Assembly (NCBI GenBank): GCA_964343195.1
Contig: CAYFIR010000088.1
Location: forward strand, 1-29,389
From: CAYVAP01 sp964343195
Lineage (GTDB): Bacteria; Bacteroidota; Bacteroidia; J057
DNA: 29,389 nucleotides
Direction of reading: 5' to 3'
A program made the translations under genes and the position numbers. The notes below the pieces were generated by a model. The model made no database searches and had not been told where the DNA came from. It worked only from the letters and a program-made list of their open reading frames with translations. This document shows positions 1 through 7,731 of this stretch, piece after piece; within the stretch, counting starts at the first letter, position 1, and each line of letters starts with the position of its first letter.

Positions 1-98
1 TTTTTACATAAACCTTTGATAAACAGTCGGTAATACCCGAAACTCACGTTAATCAAGATAGGGCGCAGGACGCACCAGTGCAAGGTGGAGGCTACAAC

Positions 99-127
99 AA
101 AAAAGAGCGCCGTGGGTACGGCGCTCT
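99..127 (-). terminator. Intrinsic terminator of comB
   Basis: A perfect 10-bp stem (104-113 with 118-127) closes on a 4-nt loop. On the minus strand it is followed at once by a run of T (A tract at 99-104 on the plus strand). It lies 25 bases after the comB stop, so it should end the comB transcript. Confidence 0.9.
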
Positions 128-152
128 GTAGCATTCTCTGCAAAAGCAGGTA

Positions 153-986
153 TTATTTGGTTTCGACTGAAGAGTCTTTTGGAGTCATTTCAGTGGGAGT
201 CTCACGCTTTTCCCGGTCCTGAATGGCCTGAATGGCTTCTTTATACACTTTGTAATCGCCTTCGCAGTGGCTGATGTCTCTTAGCTCATCGCCAATCATG
301 ATCGGCAATACCGGATGGGTATCGCGGTGCATGGCAAACTTCACTTCCTCCTGAAGGTTGAGGTGAACCAGGCGGTTGAAGTGGGAGGAGTTTTGGAAGA
401 AGTAGCGCTTGCGGATATTGGCAGCCTGGAACAGGGTTTCTGCTACCAGAGCGGTGTCCTGGAAACGGCGGAAGTCATGGCGCAGCTTACGGGCCAGGGC
501 TCCGGCGAAGATGGTGTCTTCCAGGGTGACATTGTCCTTCCAGCCAGCGCAGAGCAGGCATACGTGCTGGTTTTGCTCGATGAGCCAGCGGGATAGCAGG
601 CTGATATTGGCGAAGGAACCAGCTACTATTTCCAGTGCCCCACGGCTTTGAGCCGCTTTGATGGCACGGGTTCCGTTGGTGGTGGTGAGGGCAATTCGCT
701 TTCCTTCTACATTTTCAGGAGTATAGGAAAAGGGAGAGTTTCCAAAGTCAAAACCGGGTAATTGCTCCCCGGCACGTTCTCCGGCGATCAGGTAACCCTG
801 TTGGCGATAGTCTTCACATTCATCGATGTGTTCAACTGGAACGATCAATTCTGCCCCATGGTCAAAGGCCACTGTCATGGTAGTCGTAGCGCGCAGGATG
901 TCGATAACAACTACGATTGCCTCTGATACATCAAACTGATCGATCAGGGCAGGTGTAAGGCAAACATGCAGGAACTTTTTCATCAT
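153..986 (-). CDS. comB: 2-phosphosulfolactate phosphatase family protein (ComB)
   Basis: The 277-aa product matches the ComB family over its full length. Family motifs visible are VVIDILRATTT (residues 26-36), GERAGEQLPGFDFGNSP (69-85), TTTNGTRA (101-108) and a CAGWKD...EDTIFAGAL block near residues 146-163. ComB enzymes are Mg-dependent phosphatases that turn 2-phosphosulfolactate into sulfolactate. The step was defined in coenzyme M synthesis, but the family is common in bacteria that do not make coenzyme M, and the role here is unknown. A link to sulfonate or sulfonolipid metabolism is only inference. Two ATGs stand in tandem; a GAGGGG Shine-Dalgarno-like stretch lies just upstream and is better spaced for the second, so the protein may start one residue later. 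The acidic and Lys-rich tail after about residue 258 looks disordered. The gene stands alone with its own terminator. Confidence 0.9.
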   Translation of the reverse strand: MMKKFLHVCLTPALIDQFDVSEAIVVVIDILRATTTMTVAFDHGAELIVPVEHIDECEDYRQQGYLIAGERAGEQLPGFDFGNSPFSYTPENVEGKRIALTTTNGTRAIKAAQSRGALEIVAGSFANISLLSRWLIEQNQHVCLLCAGWKDNVTLEDTIFAGALARKLRHDFRRFQDTALVAETLFQAANIRKRYFFQNSSHFNRLVHLNLQEEVKFAMHRDTHPVLPIMIGDELRDISHCEGDYKVYKEAIQAIQDREKRETPTEMTPKDSSVETK

Positions 987-1046
987 AATCCCCTCATTTT
1001 TAGGCCGATGTATTTAAGAGATTGGCCCATAAAAAAATGTTGGTAC

Positions 1047-1061
1047 AGCTTACGGTAAGCT
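1047..1061. other. Small palindrome between mscS-like gene and comB
   Basis: AGCTTACGGTAAGCT forms a 6-bp stem with a 3-base loop. It lies after the MscS-like gene and before comB, both read on the minus strand. A run of seven T follows on the minus strand about 8 bases later, so it may be a weak terminator for the channel gene or an operator of comB. The sequence does not decide between these. Confidence 0.35.
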
Positions 1062-1127
1062 AAATCGGCTGTAAATATAGGGTAATTTCAGAAGATCACT
1101 CCGAAAAGTTTCGTCAGTAGCTCAACA

Positions 1128-1964
1128 TCAACTGTTGGATGGGGGATTATGGAGTATAACCTGATCTGTTACGAGGCGGCTAATGGGGATGATTAGTTGC
1201 TTGTCTCCTGTATCCAGGGTAAGGGCAATATTGGTCATTTGGGAGATAACCCCCCGGTGTCCATCCACTTCGATTTCCTGACCGATCTCAAAGTTTCCAC
1301 GGCTGTAGTAAGAGGCTAGCAGACTGCTGAGGATGGGTCTGGCTGCGAAACCATATCCGATGGCAAAAGCCACCACGATACCACCGAGAATGATGCTCAG
1401 GTTGTCAGTAATAATGGCGGTATCGATGAAGTCCAGACGCTCCAGGGCGGCGATCACTATGAAAATCAGGAGAATGTAGAAGACAAGTGCGCTGAGTCCT
1501 TTCCAGGCTGAAATGCCCATGGACTTGGCTGCATTGGCCACCAGTCCGCGCACCTGATCTGCCAGATAGAACCCACCCGCCAAAATGAGAAAGGCAGTGA
1601 ATACCTGTGGGAGATAGTTAATGAGTTGCATCAACTGGGCCGATACCATGGTTAGGCCCATAATCTCCACTGCGCTGATGATGAACACCAGCATGAGCAA
1701 CCAGTACACGAATCGCTTGACGATGTTGACCAGGTCAATCCTGATATTGGCCTTTTCCAGGGTGGAAATTTTATTCAGGTGGTCAGCCAGTTTATTTATC
1801 CCGACCCTATCCAGGATTTTTCCCAATATTCGGGTTACGATGCGTGCGATGAGCCACCCTATGAGTAGAAGGGCCAGTGCCCCTACAAAACGGGTGATTC
1901 CCATCAGAAGCAGATCCAATAATGGTCCGAGGGTTTCCCGTAGTGATCCGAACAGTTCTTCCAT
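1128..1964 (-). CDS. MscS-family mechanosensitive ion channel protein
   Basis: The 278-aa membrane protein has about five hydrophobic helices, near residues 23-43, 82-103, 115-136, 155-174 and 187-207. A soluble MscS-type beta domain follows at about 222-272, with GNFEIGQEIEVDGHRGVI and the segment DKQLIIPISRLVTDQVI. The last helix is glycine- and alanine-rich (GGIVVAFAIGYGFAARP), as expected of the pore-lining helix. Such proteins sit in the inner membrane and release solutes on hypo-osmotic shock. The protein stops soon after the beta domain, so it lacks the long alpha/beta cage of E. coli MscS; the repeated N-terminal helices resemble the conserved-TM-helix subgroup. It lies 15 bases after the 66-aa gene and may be the last gene of the sigma-factor operon. 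There is no clear Shine-Dalgarno sequence. Confidence 0.87.
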   Translation of the reverse strand: MEELFGSLRETLGPLLDLLLMGITRFVGALALLLIGWLIARIVTRILGKILDRVGINKLADHLNKISTLEKANIRIDLVNIVKRFVYWLLMLVFIISAVEIMGLTMVSAQLMQLINYLPQVFTAFLILAGGFYLADQVRGLVANAAKSMGISAWKGLSALVFYILLIFIVIAALERLDFIDTAIITDNLSIILGGIVVAFAIGYGFAARPILSSLLASYYSRGNFEIGQEIEVDGHRGVISQMTNIALTLDTGDKQLIIPISRLVTDQVILHNPPSNS

Positions 1965-1979
1965 CGATGGTTGGTTTGC

Positions 1980-2180
1980 TTAAGAATGTGAAGGTTTTGG
2001 TTTGGATGGAGGTTCCTGTGAACTACCCAGGCTTTCTACGAAGGTCGAGGCTGCTTTCACTGAAAACAGGTCAACAACATCCAGTATGAGCCGGAGGTTA
2101 TACAGGTTGCTCAGGGTTTGTTTTTTGACTTCTGCTGGGAGACTCTCGTCACTTTCTATTTGCTTGAACACATTTTTCAT
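1980..2180 (-). CDS. Small protein translationally coupled to ECF sigma factor
   Basis: This 66-aa protein has no family I recognise. It is mostly helical and charged to about residue 50, and ends in a Ser/Pro/Lys-rich tail. It has no signal peptide or membrane segment. The ATG overlaps the stop of the upstream sigma factor as ATGA (2177-2180), a classic coupling arrangement, so it is very probably translated. Its position directly after an ECF sigma gene suggests a small regulator of that sigma factor, but no anti-sigma motif such as a zinc-binding HxxxCxxC is present. The coupling is seen in the sequence; the function is inference. Confidence 0.65.
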   Translation of the reverse strand: MKNVFKQIESDESLPAEVKKQTLSNLYNLRLILDVVDLFSVKAASTFVESLGSSQEPPSKPKPSHS

Positions 2181-2749
2181 GGGTAAGCATTGTTCTTTTC
2201 TACTTCTTCGATGATTTGCCTTACACGCTGACGGGCGCGGGAAAGACGCATTTTAACGGCACTTTCGGTGATGTTTAGCTGCTCGGTCAGGTCTTTGATC
2301 GATGCATCGTCCTGATATTTTAGCAACAGGATGACTTTGTCTTCAGGGTTTATCTGATCAAGGGCATATTTGAGTTTCTCTGACCGCAGGGCAAGGAGAT
2401 CCTTTTCTTCCTGATCATCATCCTCGGTATAGTCCGGCCCTTCATCAATATCTACCGTGGTGAATCGACTGCTTCGTCGGTAATACTCAACACAGTAGTT
2501 ATAGGTGATGGCATAAAGCCAGGTCGAGAATCGGCTGTTTCCTTTGAACTTTGGGAGTTGGGTGAAGACTTTGAGCAGAATGTCCTGGACCATGTCGCTG
2601 GCTATGTCCCTGTCATGGGCAAAGCTCATGCATTTACGAAATACCTTGTCGGAATATCGGTCATAGAGCAAATCAAACAGCTCCACCTTACCCTCATGGA
2701 TGATGGCTTCAATTATGGCTTCGTCAGGAGTTTTGGAGTAAGATGACAC
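2177..2749 (-). CDS. ECF-type RNA polymerase sigma factor
   Basis: The 190-aa product is a two-domain sigma-70 of the extracytoplasmic-function class. Region 2 spans about residues 24-95, with SDMVQDILLKVF and the DNA-melting segment FSTWLYAITYNYCVEYYRR. A strongly acidic linker follows (101-116). Region 4 is at about 125-185, with a helix-turn-helix (DLTEQLNITESAVKMRLSRARQ). The start is a GTG at 2747-2749; the next in-frame Met is at residue 41, inside region 2, so GTG or a nearby alternative must be used. It recruits RNA polymerase to a regulon that cannot be told from the sequence. It heads an operon with the coupled 66-aa gene and probably the MscS-like channel, which hints at an envelope or osmotic stress response. 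Confidence 0.9.
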   Translation of the reverse strand: MSSYSKTPDEAIIEAIIHEGKVELFDLLYDRYSDKVFRKCMSFAHDRDIASDMVQDILLKVFTQLPKFKGNSRFSTWLYAITYNYCVEYYRRSSRFTTVDIDEGPDYTEDDDQEEKDLLALRSEKLKYALDQINPEDKVILLLKYQDDASIKDLTEQLNITESAVKMRLSRARQRVRQIIEEVEKNNAYP

Positions 2750-2936
2750 AGCAATTGAAGATACTAGTGAAACTCAAGGGTAGGAGAGCAATATTTACAC
2801 AGAAATCTCTACATCCCAAAAATTATGTGGGCTTTTTAGTCTAGCTGTGGAAACTAACATCGCCGTGAACTTAACGGGGATCAATACAGTTGGAGGGGAA
2901 ACAGATATTCATTATTTTCCGTTAACCTTTTATATG

Positions 2937-3449
2937 ATGCGGATGAAACTTTTGACGTGGATCGGGCTTCCCTTGATGATGTTGGCTGTAGGGGCCTGCG
3001 ATAATGGGCCTGTTTTTCCATCTGAGCCCAAGGTGGCTTATCTGGATATTCAACCAAGAGAGGTAGTGCAGCTGCAGGACTCTATTCTGATTACCTTTCA
3101 GTTTCAGGATGGTGATGGCGATTTGGGCATCATAGATCTGGATAATGCAAGTAATGTAGAATCCAATCTGATTTTGGTTGACAGCCGTTTTGGGGAGGGA
3201 CGCATTACCCAGCAGCAGGCAGAAAACTTCTACAACCTACCCAGCCTTACCCCAGAAGCACGAAATCCCTCAATTCAGGGCGAAATAACCGTTAAGCTCT
3301 CCCCCACCGTCATCATTCCTCCCGGCATCAATTCAGACTCTGTTCGATTTCAAATAAAACTTTTTGACCGGGCCGGTAATCTGGCTACTCCATTGGATGG
3401 AAGCGAGCAGGCAGTGTATACCGATTACATCCGAATCGTCCGCAATTAA
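2937..3449 (+). CDS. Putative lipoprotein of unknown function
   Basis: From the ATG at 2937 the product is 170 aa and begins with a short basic N-terminus, a hydrophobic stretch and a lipobox AVGAC (Cys21). It is therefore expected to be lipid-anchored in the envelope. The open frame extends 90 bases further upstream, but that start would put about 30 non-signal residues before the lipoprotein signal. ATGs at 2934 and 2943 are close alternatives. The mature part is beta-rich, with an acidic, possibly Ca-binding FQDGDGDLG stretch near residues 61-69, and ends in a YTDYIRIV strand. It resembles many small single-domain Bacteroidota lipoproteins, but I cannot name a function. It is convergent with dnaJ and shares its terminator. 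Confidence 0.75.
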   Translation: MRMKLLTWIGLPLMMLAVGACDNGPVFPSEPKVAYLDIQPREVVQLQDSILITFQFQDGDGDLGIIDLDNASNVESNLILVDSRFGEGRITQQQAENFYNLPSLTPEARNPSIQGEITVKLSPTVIIPPGINSDSVRFQIKLFDRAGNLATPLDGSEQAVYTDYIRIVRN

Positions 3450-3472
3450 ACAAATATTCAATAAATAATTCA

Positions 3473-3525
3473 GATAGCTAAAAAAACCCTTCAGGTACAT
3501 CACCTGAAGGTTTTTTTTAGCTATC
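3473..3525. terminator. Bidirectional terminator between lipoprotein gene and dnaJ
   Basis: A perfect 9-bp stem (3488-3496 with 3502-3510) has a 5-base loop and is flanked by an A run on the left and a T run on the right. The outer GATAGCTA / TAGCTATC arms can pair as well. It therefore works as an intrinsic terminator in both directions, between the convergent lipoprotein gene and dnaJ. Confidence 0.9.
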
Positions 3526-3538
3526 GGATAACTCAGGA

Positions 3539-4696
3539 CTAATTAAAGAATTCCCTGATTTTGGAGAATAGCCCCTTCTGTTCCTGGGTAGGAGAAGGAG
3601 TAAAGTTGGCCGAGTTCTGCAATTTCTCAAGTAGTCGTTTTTCTTCGGAAGTAACGTTTTGAGGAGTCCATACATTGATGTGAATCAGCAGGTTTCCTCT
3701 TCCGTAATTATTGATGTTCGGCAAGCCTTTGCCTTTCAGGCGCACCATCTTGCCGGCGTGGGTACCGGGTGCGATCTTGATCCGAACCGGATTTTCAAGG
3801 GTGGGGACCTCTATCTGAGTACCCAGTGCTGCCTGCGGGAAAGAGATGAACAGTTCATGGATCAGGTTGTCTCCATCACGCTCAAAATGCTCGTGTGCCT
3901 CCTCTTCAATCTGAATGATCAGATCTCCGGGTGCTCCCCCTCTGACGCCGGCATTTCCTCGTCCCCTGACGCTGAGGTTCATTCCTTCCTGTACACCTGC
4001 CGGGATGTCGACTGACACGACATCTTCCTGGCTTACGCGACCTTTTCCTTCGCAATTGGTACACGCTCTTGAGACAATTCTGCCTTCTCCATTACATGTG
4101 GGACAGGTCTGAACCACAATTTGCTGGAAAAAGCCACCACCAGCCTGCTGTCGTATTTCTCCCTGACCGTTACAGGTTGGGCAGGTATTGAAGGCAGTGC
4201 CATTTTCTGCTCCGGTACCGGAGCAGACTTCACAGGCTACCTGACGGGGGAGTTTTATCTTTTTGTTGACTCCATCGTTGATCTGCTCAAGGGTTAGTTT
4301 GAGCTTGATCCGGATATCAGATCCACGCTGCCCACGGCGACGGCGACGGCGTCCGCCCCCACCTGCTGCCCCACCAAAGCCAAAGTCGCTGCCAAAGATA
4401 TCTCCGAACTGGCTGAATATATCTTCAAAGCTGCTGGCTCCTCCCTGGAAGCCACCACCTGCGGCCCCTCCGACTCCTGCATGGCCAAAGCGGTCATATG
4501 AAGCTCGCTTCTGATCATCACTCAGCACTTCGTATGCTTCAGCTGCCTCCTTGAATTTTTCCTCTGCCTCAGGATTATCGGGGTTTTTATCCGGATGGTA
4601 TTTGATGGCCATCTTGCGATAGGCCTTCTTTATTTCATCCTTCTCTGCGCCTTTGCTTACACCGAGGACTTCGTAATAATCTCTTTTGCTTGACAT
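3539..4696 (-). CDS. dnaJ: Chaperone protein DnaJ
   Basis: The 385-aa product is a complete type I DnaJ, the Hsp40 partner that stimulates DnaK ATPase and delivers unfolded proteins. The J domain is at about 5-70 with HPD at 34-36. A Gly/Phe-rich linker spans 71-115. The zinc-binding domain carries four CxxCxGxG repeats (Cys155, 172, 198 and 212 begin them). The C-terminal substrate-binding domain follows. An uninterrupted run of six arginines (116-121) sits at the end of the Gly-rich linker; the plus strand there reads as GC-rich CGG/CGC triplets. The gene starts 25 bases after grpE on the same strand, so the two are co-transcribed. No dnaK is in the window. Confidence 0.97.
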   Translation of the reverse strand: MSSKRDYYEVLGVSKGAEKDEIKKAYRKMAIKYHPDKNPDNPEAEEKFKEAAEAYEVLSDDQKRASYDRFGHAGVGGAAGGGFQGGASSFEDIFSQFGDIFGSDFGFGGAAGGGGRRRRRRGQRGSDIRIKLKLTLEQINDGVNKKIKLPRQVACEVCSGTGAENGTAFNTCPTCNGQGEIRQQAGGGFFQQIVVQTCPTCNGEGRIVSRACTNCEGKGRVSQEDVVSVDIPAGVQEGMNLSVRGRGNAGVRGGAPGDLIIQIEEEAHEHFERDGDNLIHELFISFPQAALGTQIEVPTLENPVRIKIAPGTHAGKMVRLKGKGLPNINNYGRGNLLIHINVWTPQNVTSEEKRLLEKLQNSANFTPSPTQEQKGLFSKIREFFN

Positions 4697-4721
4697 ATGC
4701 TGATATTCTCAATCAGGTATA

Positions 4722-5417
4722 TTACTCACCTACCACCACCTTCGAGTAGCGGATGACGCGATCCTTGAGTTTGTAGCCTTTTTCTACTTCGTCAATCACA
4801 ATTCCTTTCTGAGCCTCTTCCTCAACCGGAATGGTCGTGATGGCTTCATGTATTTCGGAGTCAAAGGTTTTTCCTTTGGACTCGATGGGCTCAAGGCCCA
4901 CTTTATTCAACTGCTTGCGCATGCTTTTGGCTACCATGGAGATGCCATCTTTGACAGCTGTCAAGTTGTCAGTCTTTTCTATGGTATCCAGCGTGCGATC
5001 AAAGTTGTCGAGTATGGGGAGAAGCTTGGTGAGCAGGTCTTCATTGGCAAACCGGATGGTTTGTGTAGCCTCCTTCTCCTGGCGCTTTCGGAAGTTTACA
5101 AAGTCAGCCTGAAGGCGCATGGCCTGGGCCTGAGCCTCGTCGGCTTTGGCTTTGGCATCACGCAGCTCAACCTGCATCCTGGCAATTACCTCCATGGCAT
5201 CCTCCAAAGATTGTGGAGTATCCCCTTCTGAGGGATTATTCCCCTCAGTCGGATTCTCTTCCACAACTTCCACTTCTACCTCGGCTTCCTGGCTTGTGGC
5301 AGCTTCTTCGGTTACAGACGCTTCCTGCTCCTCGGCAGCAGTCGCCTGATCCTTAATCTCCTGATCTTTTTCCTGATTGTTCATGGACGGTCTCTTTTTC
5401 TTCCAGAACTTAGACAT
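4722..5417 (-). CDS. grpE: Nucleotide exchange factor GrpE
   Basis: The 231-aa product has the GrpE layout: an N-terminal very acidic, probably disordered extension (about 15-70), a long coiled coil (about 70-135) with RLQADFVNFRKRQEKE, and the C-terminal beta domain with GLEPIESKGKTFDSEIHEAI and the final RDRVIRYSKVVV-like strand (KDRVIRYSKVVVG). GrpE releases ADP from DnaK. An ATG at residue 12 is an alternative start, but the first ATG keeps a Lys-rich leader and is taken here. It is the first gene of the grpE-dnaJ operon. Two adjacent short palindromes lie just upstream (5443-5473) and could control it. Confidence 0.95.
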   Translation of the reverse strand: MSKFWKKKRPSMNNQEKDQEIKDQATAAEEQEASVTEEAATSQEAEVEVEVVEENPTEGNNPSEGDTPQSLEDAMEVIARMQVELRDAKAKADEAQAQAMRLQADFVNFRKRQEKEATQTIRFANEDLLTKLLPILDNFDRTLDTIEKTDNLTAVKDGISMVAKSMRKQLNKVGLEPIESKGKTFDSEIHEAITTIPVEEEAQKGIVIDEVEKGYKLKDRVIRYSKVVVGE

Positions 5418-5433
5418 TGTATTGTATTTCGCT

Positions 5434-5473
5434 GAGTGCTAGGGCACATTGTGTGCCATTGACATTCTGTCAA
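5434..5473 (-). promoter_or_regulatory. Paired palindromes upstream of grpE-dnaJ
   Basis: Two 15-bp perfect palindromes, each two 6-bp arms around a 3-base centre, stand side by side: GGCACATTGTGTGCC (5443-5457) and TTGACATTCTGTCAA (5459-5473). Immediately downstream on the minus strand is CTAGCACTC (5434-5442), which equals one half of the HrcA/CIRCE operator apart from its first base. The second CIRCE half is not present at the expected spacing. The location, 26-56 bases before the grpE start, fits an operator or promoter. The regulator is unknown. Confidence 0.5.
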
Positions 5474-5524
5474 GGGGTTGCAGAAAAGGTGTCAGGTTGT
5501 GGTTCAGCCTGATTCCCATGTAGC

Positions 5525-6061
5525 TTAATCAGCAGCATCGGCACCCAGATAGTGCCTGACCAGATCATAGGTGCTCCAGCGGTTGGTGTCCGCGGGAGTA
5601 AAGCCTAGCTGGGCTACGACAACGTGCAACTGCTCCAGGGTTGGGGATTCAATTTCCAGAAAGGGGGGAATCGACGACAGGTCTTCCAGGTAGTCATCGA
5701 TGACGACATGACCTTCAGGCAGGTCATACTGAGTCCGATGCTTGTAAGTAGCTTTGATGACCTCAAGACCCGTAGCGAGCAGAATATCCCGCATGGCATC
5801 GAGGCTGCCTACCGTAGTTTCGGTCTCGTGCATAACCTTGGCCACTTCACTGGCAAGGGGATATTTGTGGGTAATCCGGGTGCTGTCTCCTTCCTGTCTG
5901 AGCCTTAATACACTTCCGGAGCGGGTGATTCGACGATCGGGGTAATCAAAAAACAGGGCATTCATGTGCCCATTGAAACTTTGGGTAGCCCCCAATTGAC
6001 TGAGCTTTTGTTCAATGGCGGCAGGGTCTATTTCCAAAATTTTTACCTCGATCTCCTTCAT
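5525..6061 (-). CDS. CYTH domain protein (class IV adenylate cyclase / triphosphatase type)
   Basis: The 178-aa product shows the CYTH signature: the N-terminal ExExK motif (Glu3, Glu5, Lys7), then alternating charged strands including SVLRLRQEG, RITHKYP, HETETTV, YKHRTQYDL and VVIDDYLEDL...FLEIESP. These line the triphosphate tunnel that binds divalent metal and a triphosphate substrate. Members include CyaB class IV adenylate cyclases, thiamine triphosphatases and tripolyphosphatases; the sequence alone does not tell which reaction applies. It is a single-domain protein of usual length. It starts 107 bases upstream of the grpE start region in the same direction, after a gap without a clear terminator, so read-through into grpE is possible. 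Confidence 0.87.
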   Translation of the reverse strand: MKEIEVKILEIDPAAIEQKLSQLGATQSFNGHMNALFFDYPDRRITRSGSVLRLRQEGDSTRITHKYPLASEVAKVMHETETTVGSLDAMRDILLATGLEVIKATYKHRTQYDLPEGHVVIDDYLEDLSSIPPFLEIESPTLEQLHVVVAQLGFTPADTNRWSTYDLVRHYLGADAAD

Positions 6062-6231
6062 GTTTGCAATTTATGTAAAATTGCGCAGGAGAGACGGGTT
6101 TTATGAATGGGCGGGAAAGGGAAAAGGGGGGAAGGTAAAAGGAGCGAAACAGGGAATAGTGTGGACACCCTCGTTAATCGTATGTGCTCTGCACAGCCCA
6201 CACAAAAAAATATGCACGAAACTTGAGAAGC

Positions 6232-6531
6232 ATGGAAATCAACGACGAATTAATCGAGCGCCTATCCCAGCTGAGTAAGCTGGACCTGAGTGCTGAGGAG
6301 CGTGAGGGGATGAAAGCGGATTTCCAGCGGATGCTGGACTTCGTAGACGTATTGCGACAGTTGGACACGGAGGGCGTAGAGCCTCTGATTCACATGACTC
6401 AGGCAGTTAACCAGATGAGGAAAGATGAGTCCCATCCCGGGCTGGATCGAGAATCATTCCTTGGTCAGGCACCTGAGGCTACGGATGAGTACTTCCGCGT
6501 ACCCAAGGTGGTCAAGCGTGAAGGAAATTAG
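6232..6531 (+). CDS. gatC: Asp-tRNA(Asn)/Glu-tRNA(Gln) amidotransferase subunit C
   Basis: From the ATG at 6232 (preceded by a purine-rich GAGAAG) the product is 99 aa, the normal GatC length. The frame is open for 48 more bases upstream, but that part has no family resemblance. Family features visible are LSQLSKLDLSAEEREGMKADFQRMLDFVDVLRQLDTEGVEPLIHM near the N-terminus and the C-terminal AP.....EYFRVPKVV end. GatC braces GatA and GatB in the complex that amidates mischarged Glu-tRNA(Gln) or Asp-tRNA(Asn). Neither partner gene is in the window. The gene appears monocistronic and is convergent with the anti-sigma candidate. Confidence 0.93.
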   Translation: MEINDELIERLSQLSKLDLSAEEREGMKADFQRMLDFVDVLRQLDTEGVEPLIHMTQAVNQMRKDESHPGLDRESFLGQAPEATDEYFRVPKVVKREGN

Positions 6532-6589
6532 GGAGAAGTTCGTCTGTGTTAACGGCTTTTTCTGGTGTACTGGTAGCCAAGGGGTTACG

Positions 6590-7168
6590 CTAGTCGCAGA
6601 ACCTGGCCTGAAAATCAGCCAATTTTTCCTGATAAGCCTGTGCCAGGGATTCTCCCTGTTCACTGGTGCTCTCCAACTGCTTATGGAGCGCTTCAATTTC
6701 CCTCCAGGCCTGGCGCTTTTCTCTACTCCATAACTTGGGATACAGAAGGCATTCCTTTAGGTCTTCCCCCTGATTGAGGCTTTGGGCCGGTACCAGTTGG
6801 GGAGCGGCGGGAGCAGAGCGTTCAGATGCCCGGGGTGAAGGCAATTCCCCAGGGACCTCTCCAGAGGGAATGACAGTCCAGGTTCCAAGTAGCAATATGG
6901 TGACTACTGCGGCAGCGGCGATCCACGGACGACTTTTTGCCCATTTTGTACTGCGATCCAGTCTCTGTTCCAGTTTGCTCCAGAGCCATATGGGGGCCTG
7001 GTACCGGGGCAGATCGTTAATGGCCTGGTTGAGGCTTTTTCGATTTTCTTCTGACGAGGCTGGTTGTTCCAGACGATCCTCCAGTTGGTCCCAGATCTCG
7101 TCATCAGCCTGGTATTGCTTCATGCGGTTCAGCGCATCCTGCAGGGTTTTGCGATTCTTTTCATTCAT
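6590..7168 (-). CDS. Single-pass membrane protein, probable anti-sigma factor
   Basis: From the ATG that overlaps the sigma-factor stop as ATGA (7165-7168) the product is 192 aa; a GTG two codons earlier is an alternative. One transmembrane helix lies at about 81-99, with a cytoplasmic N-terminal part and a C-terminal part that is Pro/Ser-rich and then helical (about 150-188). The N-terminal part holds two copies of a ~32-residue motif (5-36 and 42-72) sharing NRKxLxxAxxxxxxYQAxxxxWxxLExRL. Coupling to an ECF sigma factor, one TM helix and a small N-terminal cytoplasmic domain all fit an anti-sigma factor. I do not see a canonical zinc-binding anti-sigma motif, so the role is inferred from context. 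Confidence 0.7.
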   Translation of the reverse strand: MNEKNRKTLQDALNRMKQYQADDEIWDQLEDRLEQPASSEENRKSLNQAINDLPRYQAPIWLWSKLEQRLDRSTKWAKSRPWIAAAAVVTILLLGTWTVIPSGEVPGELPSPRASERSAPAAPQLVPAQSLNQGEDLKECLLYPKLWSREKRQAWREIEALHKQLESTSEQGESLAQAYQEKLADFQARFCD

Positions 7169-7731
7169 GGCCACACTCCCAGAGCTTTAAGGTTTTTCTG
7201 AAGGTATTTTTTCGCATGATAAAGCTGCGATTTTGAGGTGCCTACGCTGATCCCCAGCATTTCAGCGACCTCCTTATGGGCATACCCTTCTACTTCTATC
7301 AGCACAAAAACCGAACGATACCCCGGTGGCAAATCCTGAATGGCCTGCTCCAGATAAGTAGCATCCAGAAAATCTCCCCAATCGATCATGTCACGGGTAT
7401 GGTGAGGTTCCAACGGTTCCAATAAGGGCGTCCGCTTTAGCTTCTTATAGGCTGTCCGGACCAGGATGGTTTTGATCCATGCGCCAAGTGTAGAGGCCTG
7501 CCGAAACTGACCAATTCCCTTAAAAACAGCCATGAAGGCCTCCTGCAATACGTCATGTGACAGATCAAAGTCGCCCGTAATGCGATACGCCAGGGTGTAC
7601 ATGGCATCTTTATACCGCTCATACAAGGCACGCTGTGCACGACGATCCTGCTTCAGGCAGCCTTCAATCAGCTCCTGCTCTACGGTGGCGATGGGGTAGC
7701 CACCAGTTTTTTGTGAAGGGGTATGGGCCAT
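7165..7731 (-). CDS. ECF-type RNA polymerase sigma factor
   Basis: From the ATG at 7731 the product is 188 aa, the usual size. Region 2 is at about 35-100 (LYERYKDAMYTLAYRITGD, then DVLQEAFMAVFKG) and region 4 at about 130-182 with the helix-turn-helix YAHKEVAEMLGISVGTSKSQL (a few residues more than strictly needed). The frame stays open to a GTG at 7863, which would add 44 residues without family resemblance, so the shorter start is preferred. The downstream gene overlaps by 4 nt and is a likely anti-sigma factor, so activity is probably held at the membrane until a signal releases it. The target regulon is unknown. Confidence 0.9.
   Translation of the reverse strand: MAHTPSQKTGGYPIATVEQELIEGCLKQDRRAQRALYERYKDAMYTLAYRITGDFDLSHDVLQEAFMAVFKGIGQFRQASTLGAWIKTILVRTAYKKLKRTPLLEPLEPHHTRDMIDWGDFLDATYLEQAIQDLPPGYRSVFVLIEVEGYAHKEVAEMLGISVGTSKSQLYHAKKYLQKNLKALGVWP

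Noticed and set aside
315..651. Open frames on the plus strand across comB
   Set aside because: They lie wholly inside a well-supported gene on the other strand and have no recognisable protein features.
4263..4514. Pro/Arg-rich open frame on the plus strand over the DnaJ Gly-rich linker
   Set aside because: The composition is only the complement of the Gly/Arg codons in dnaJ.
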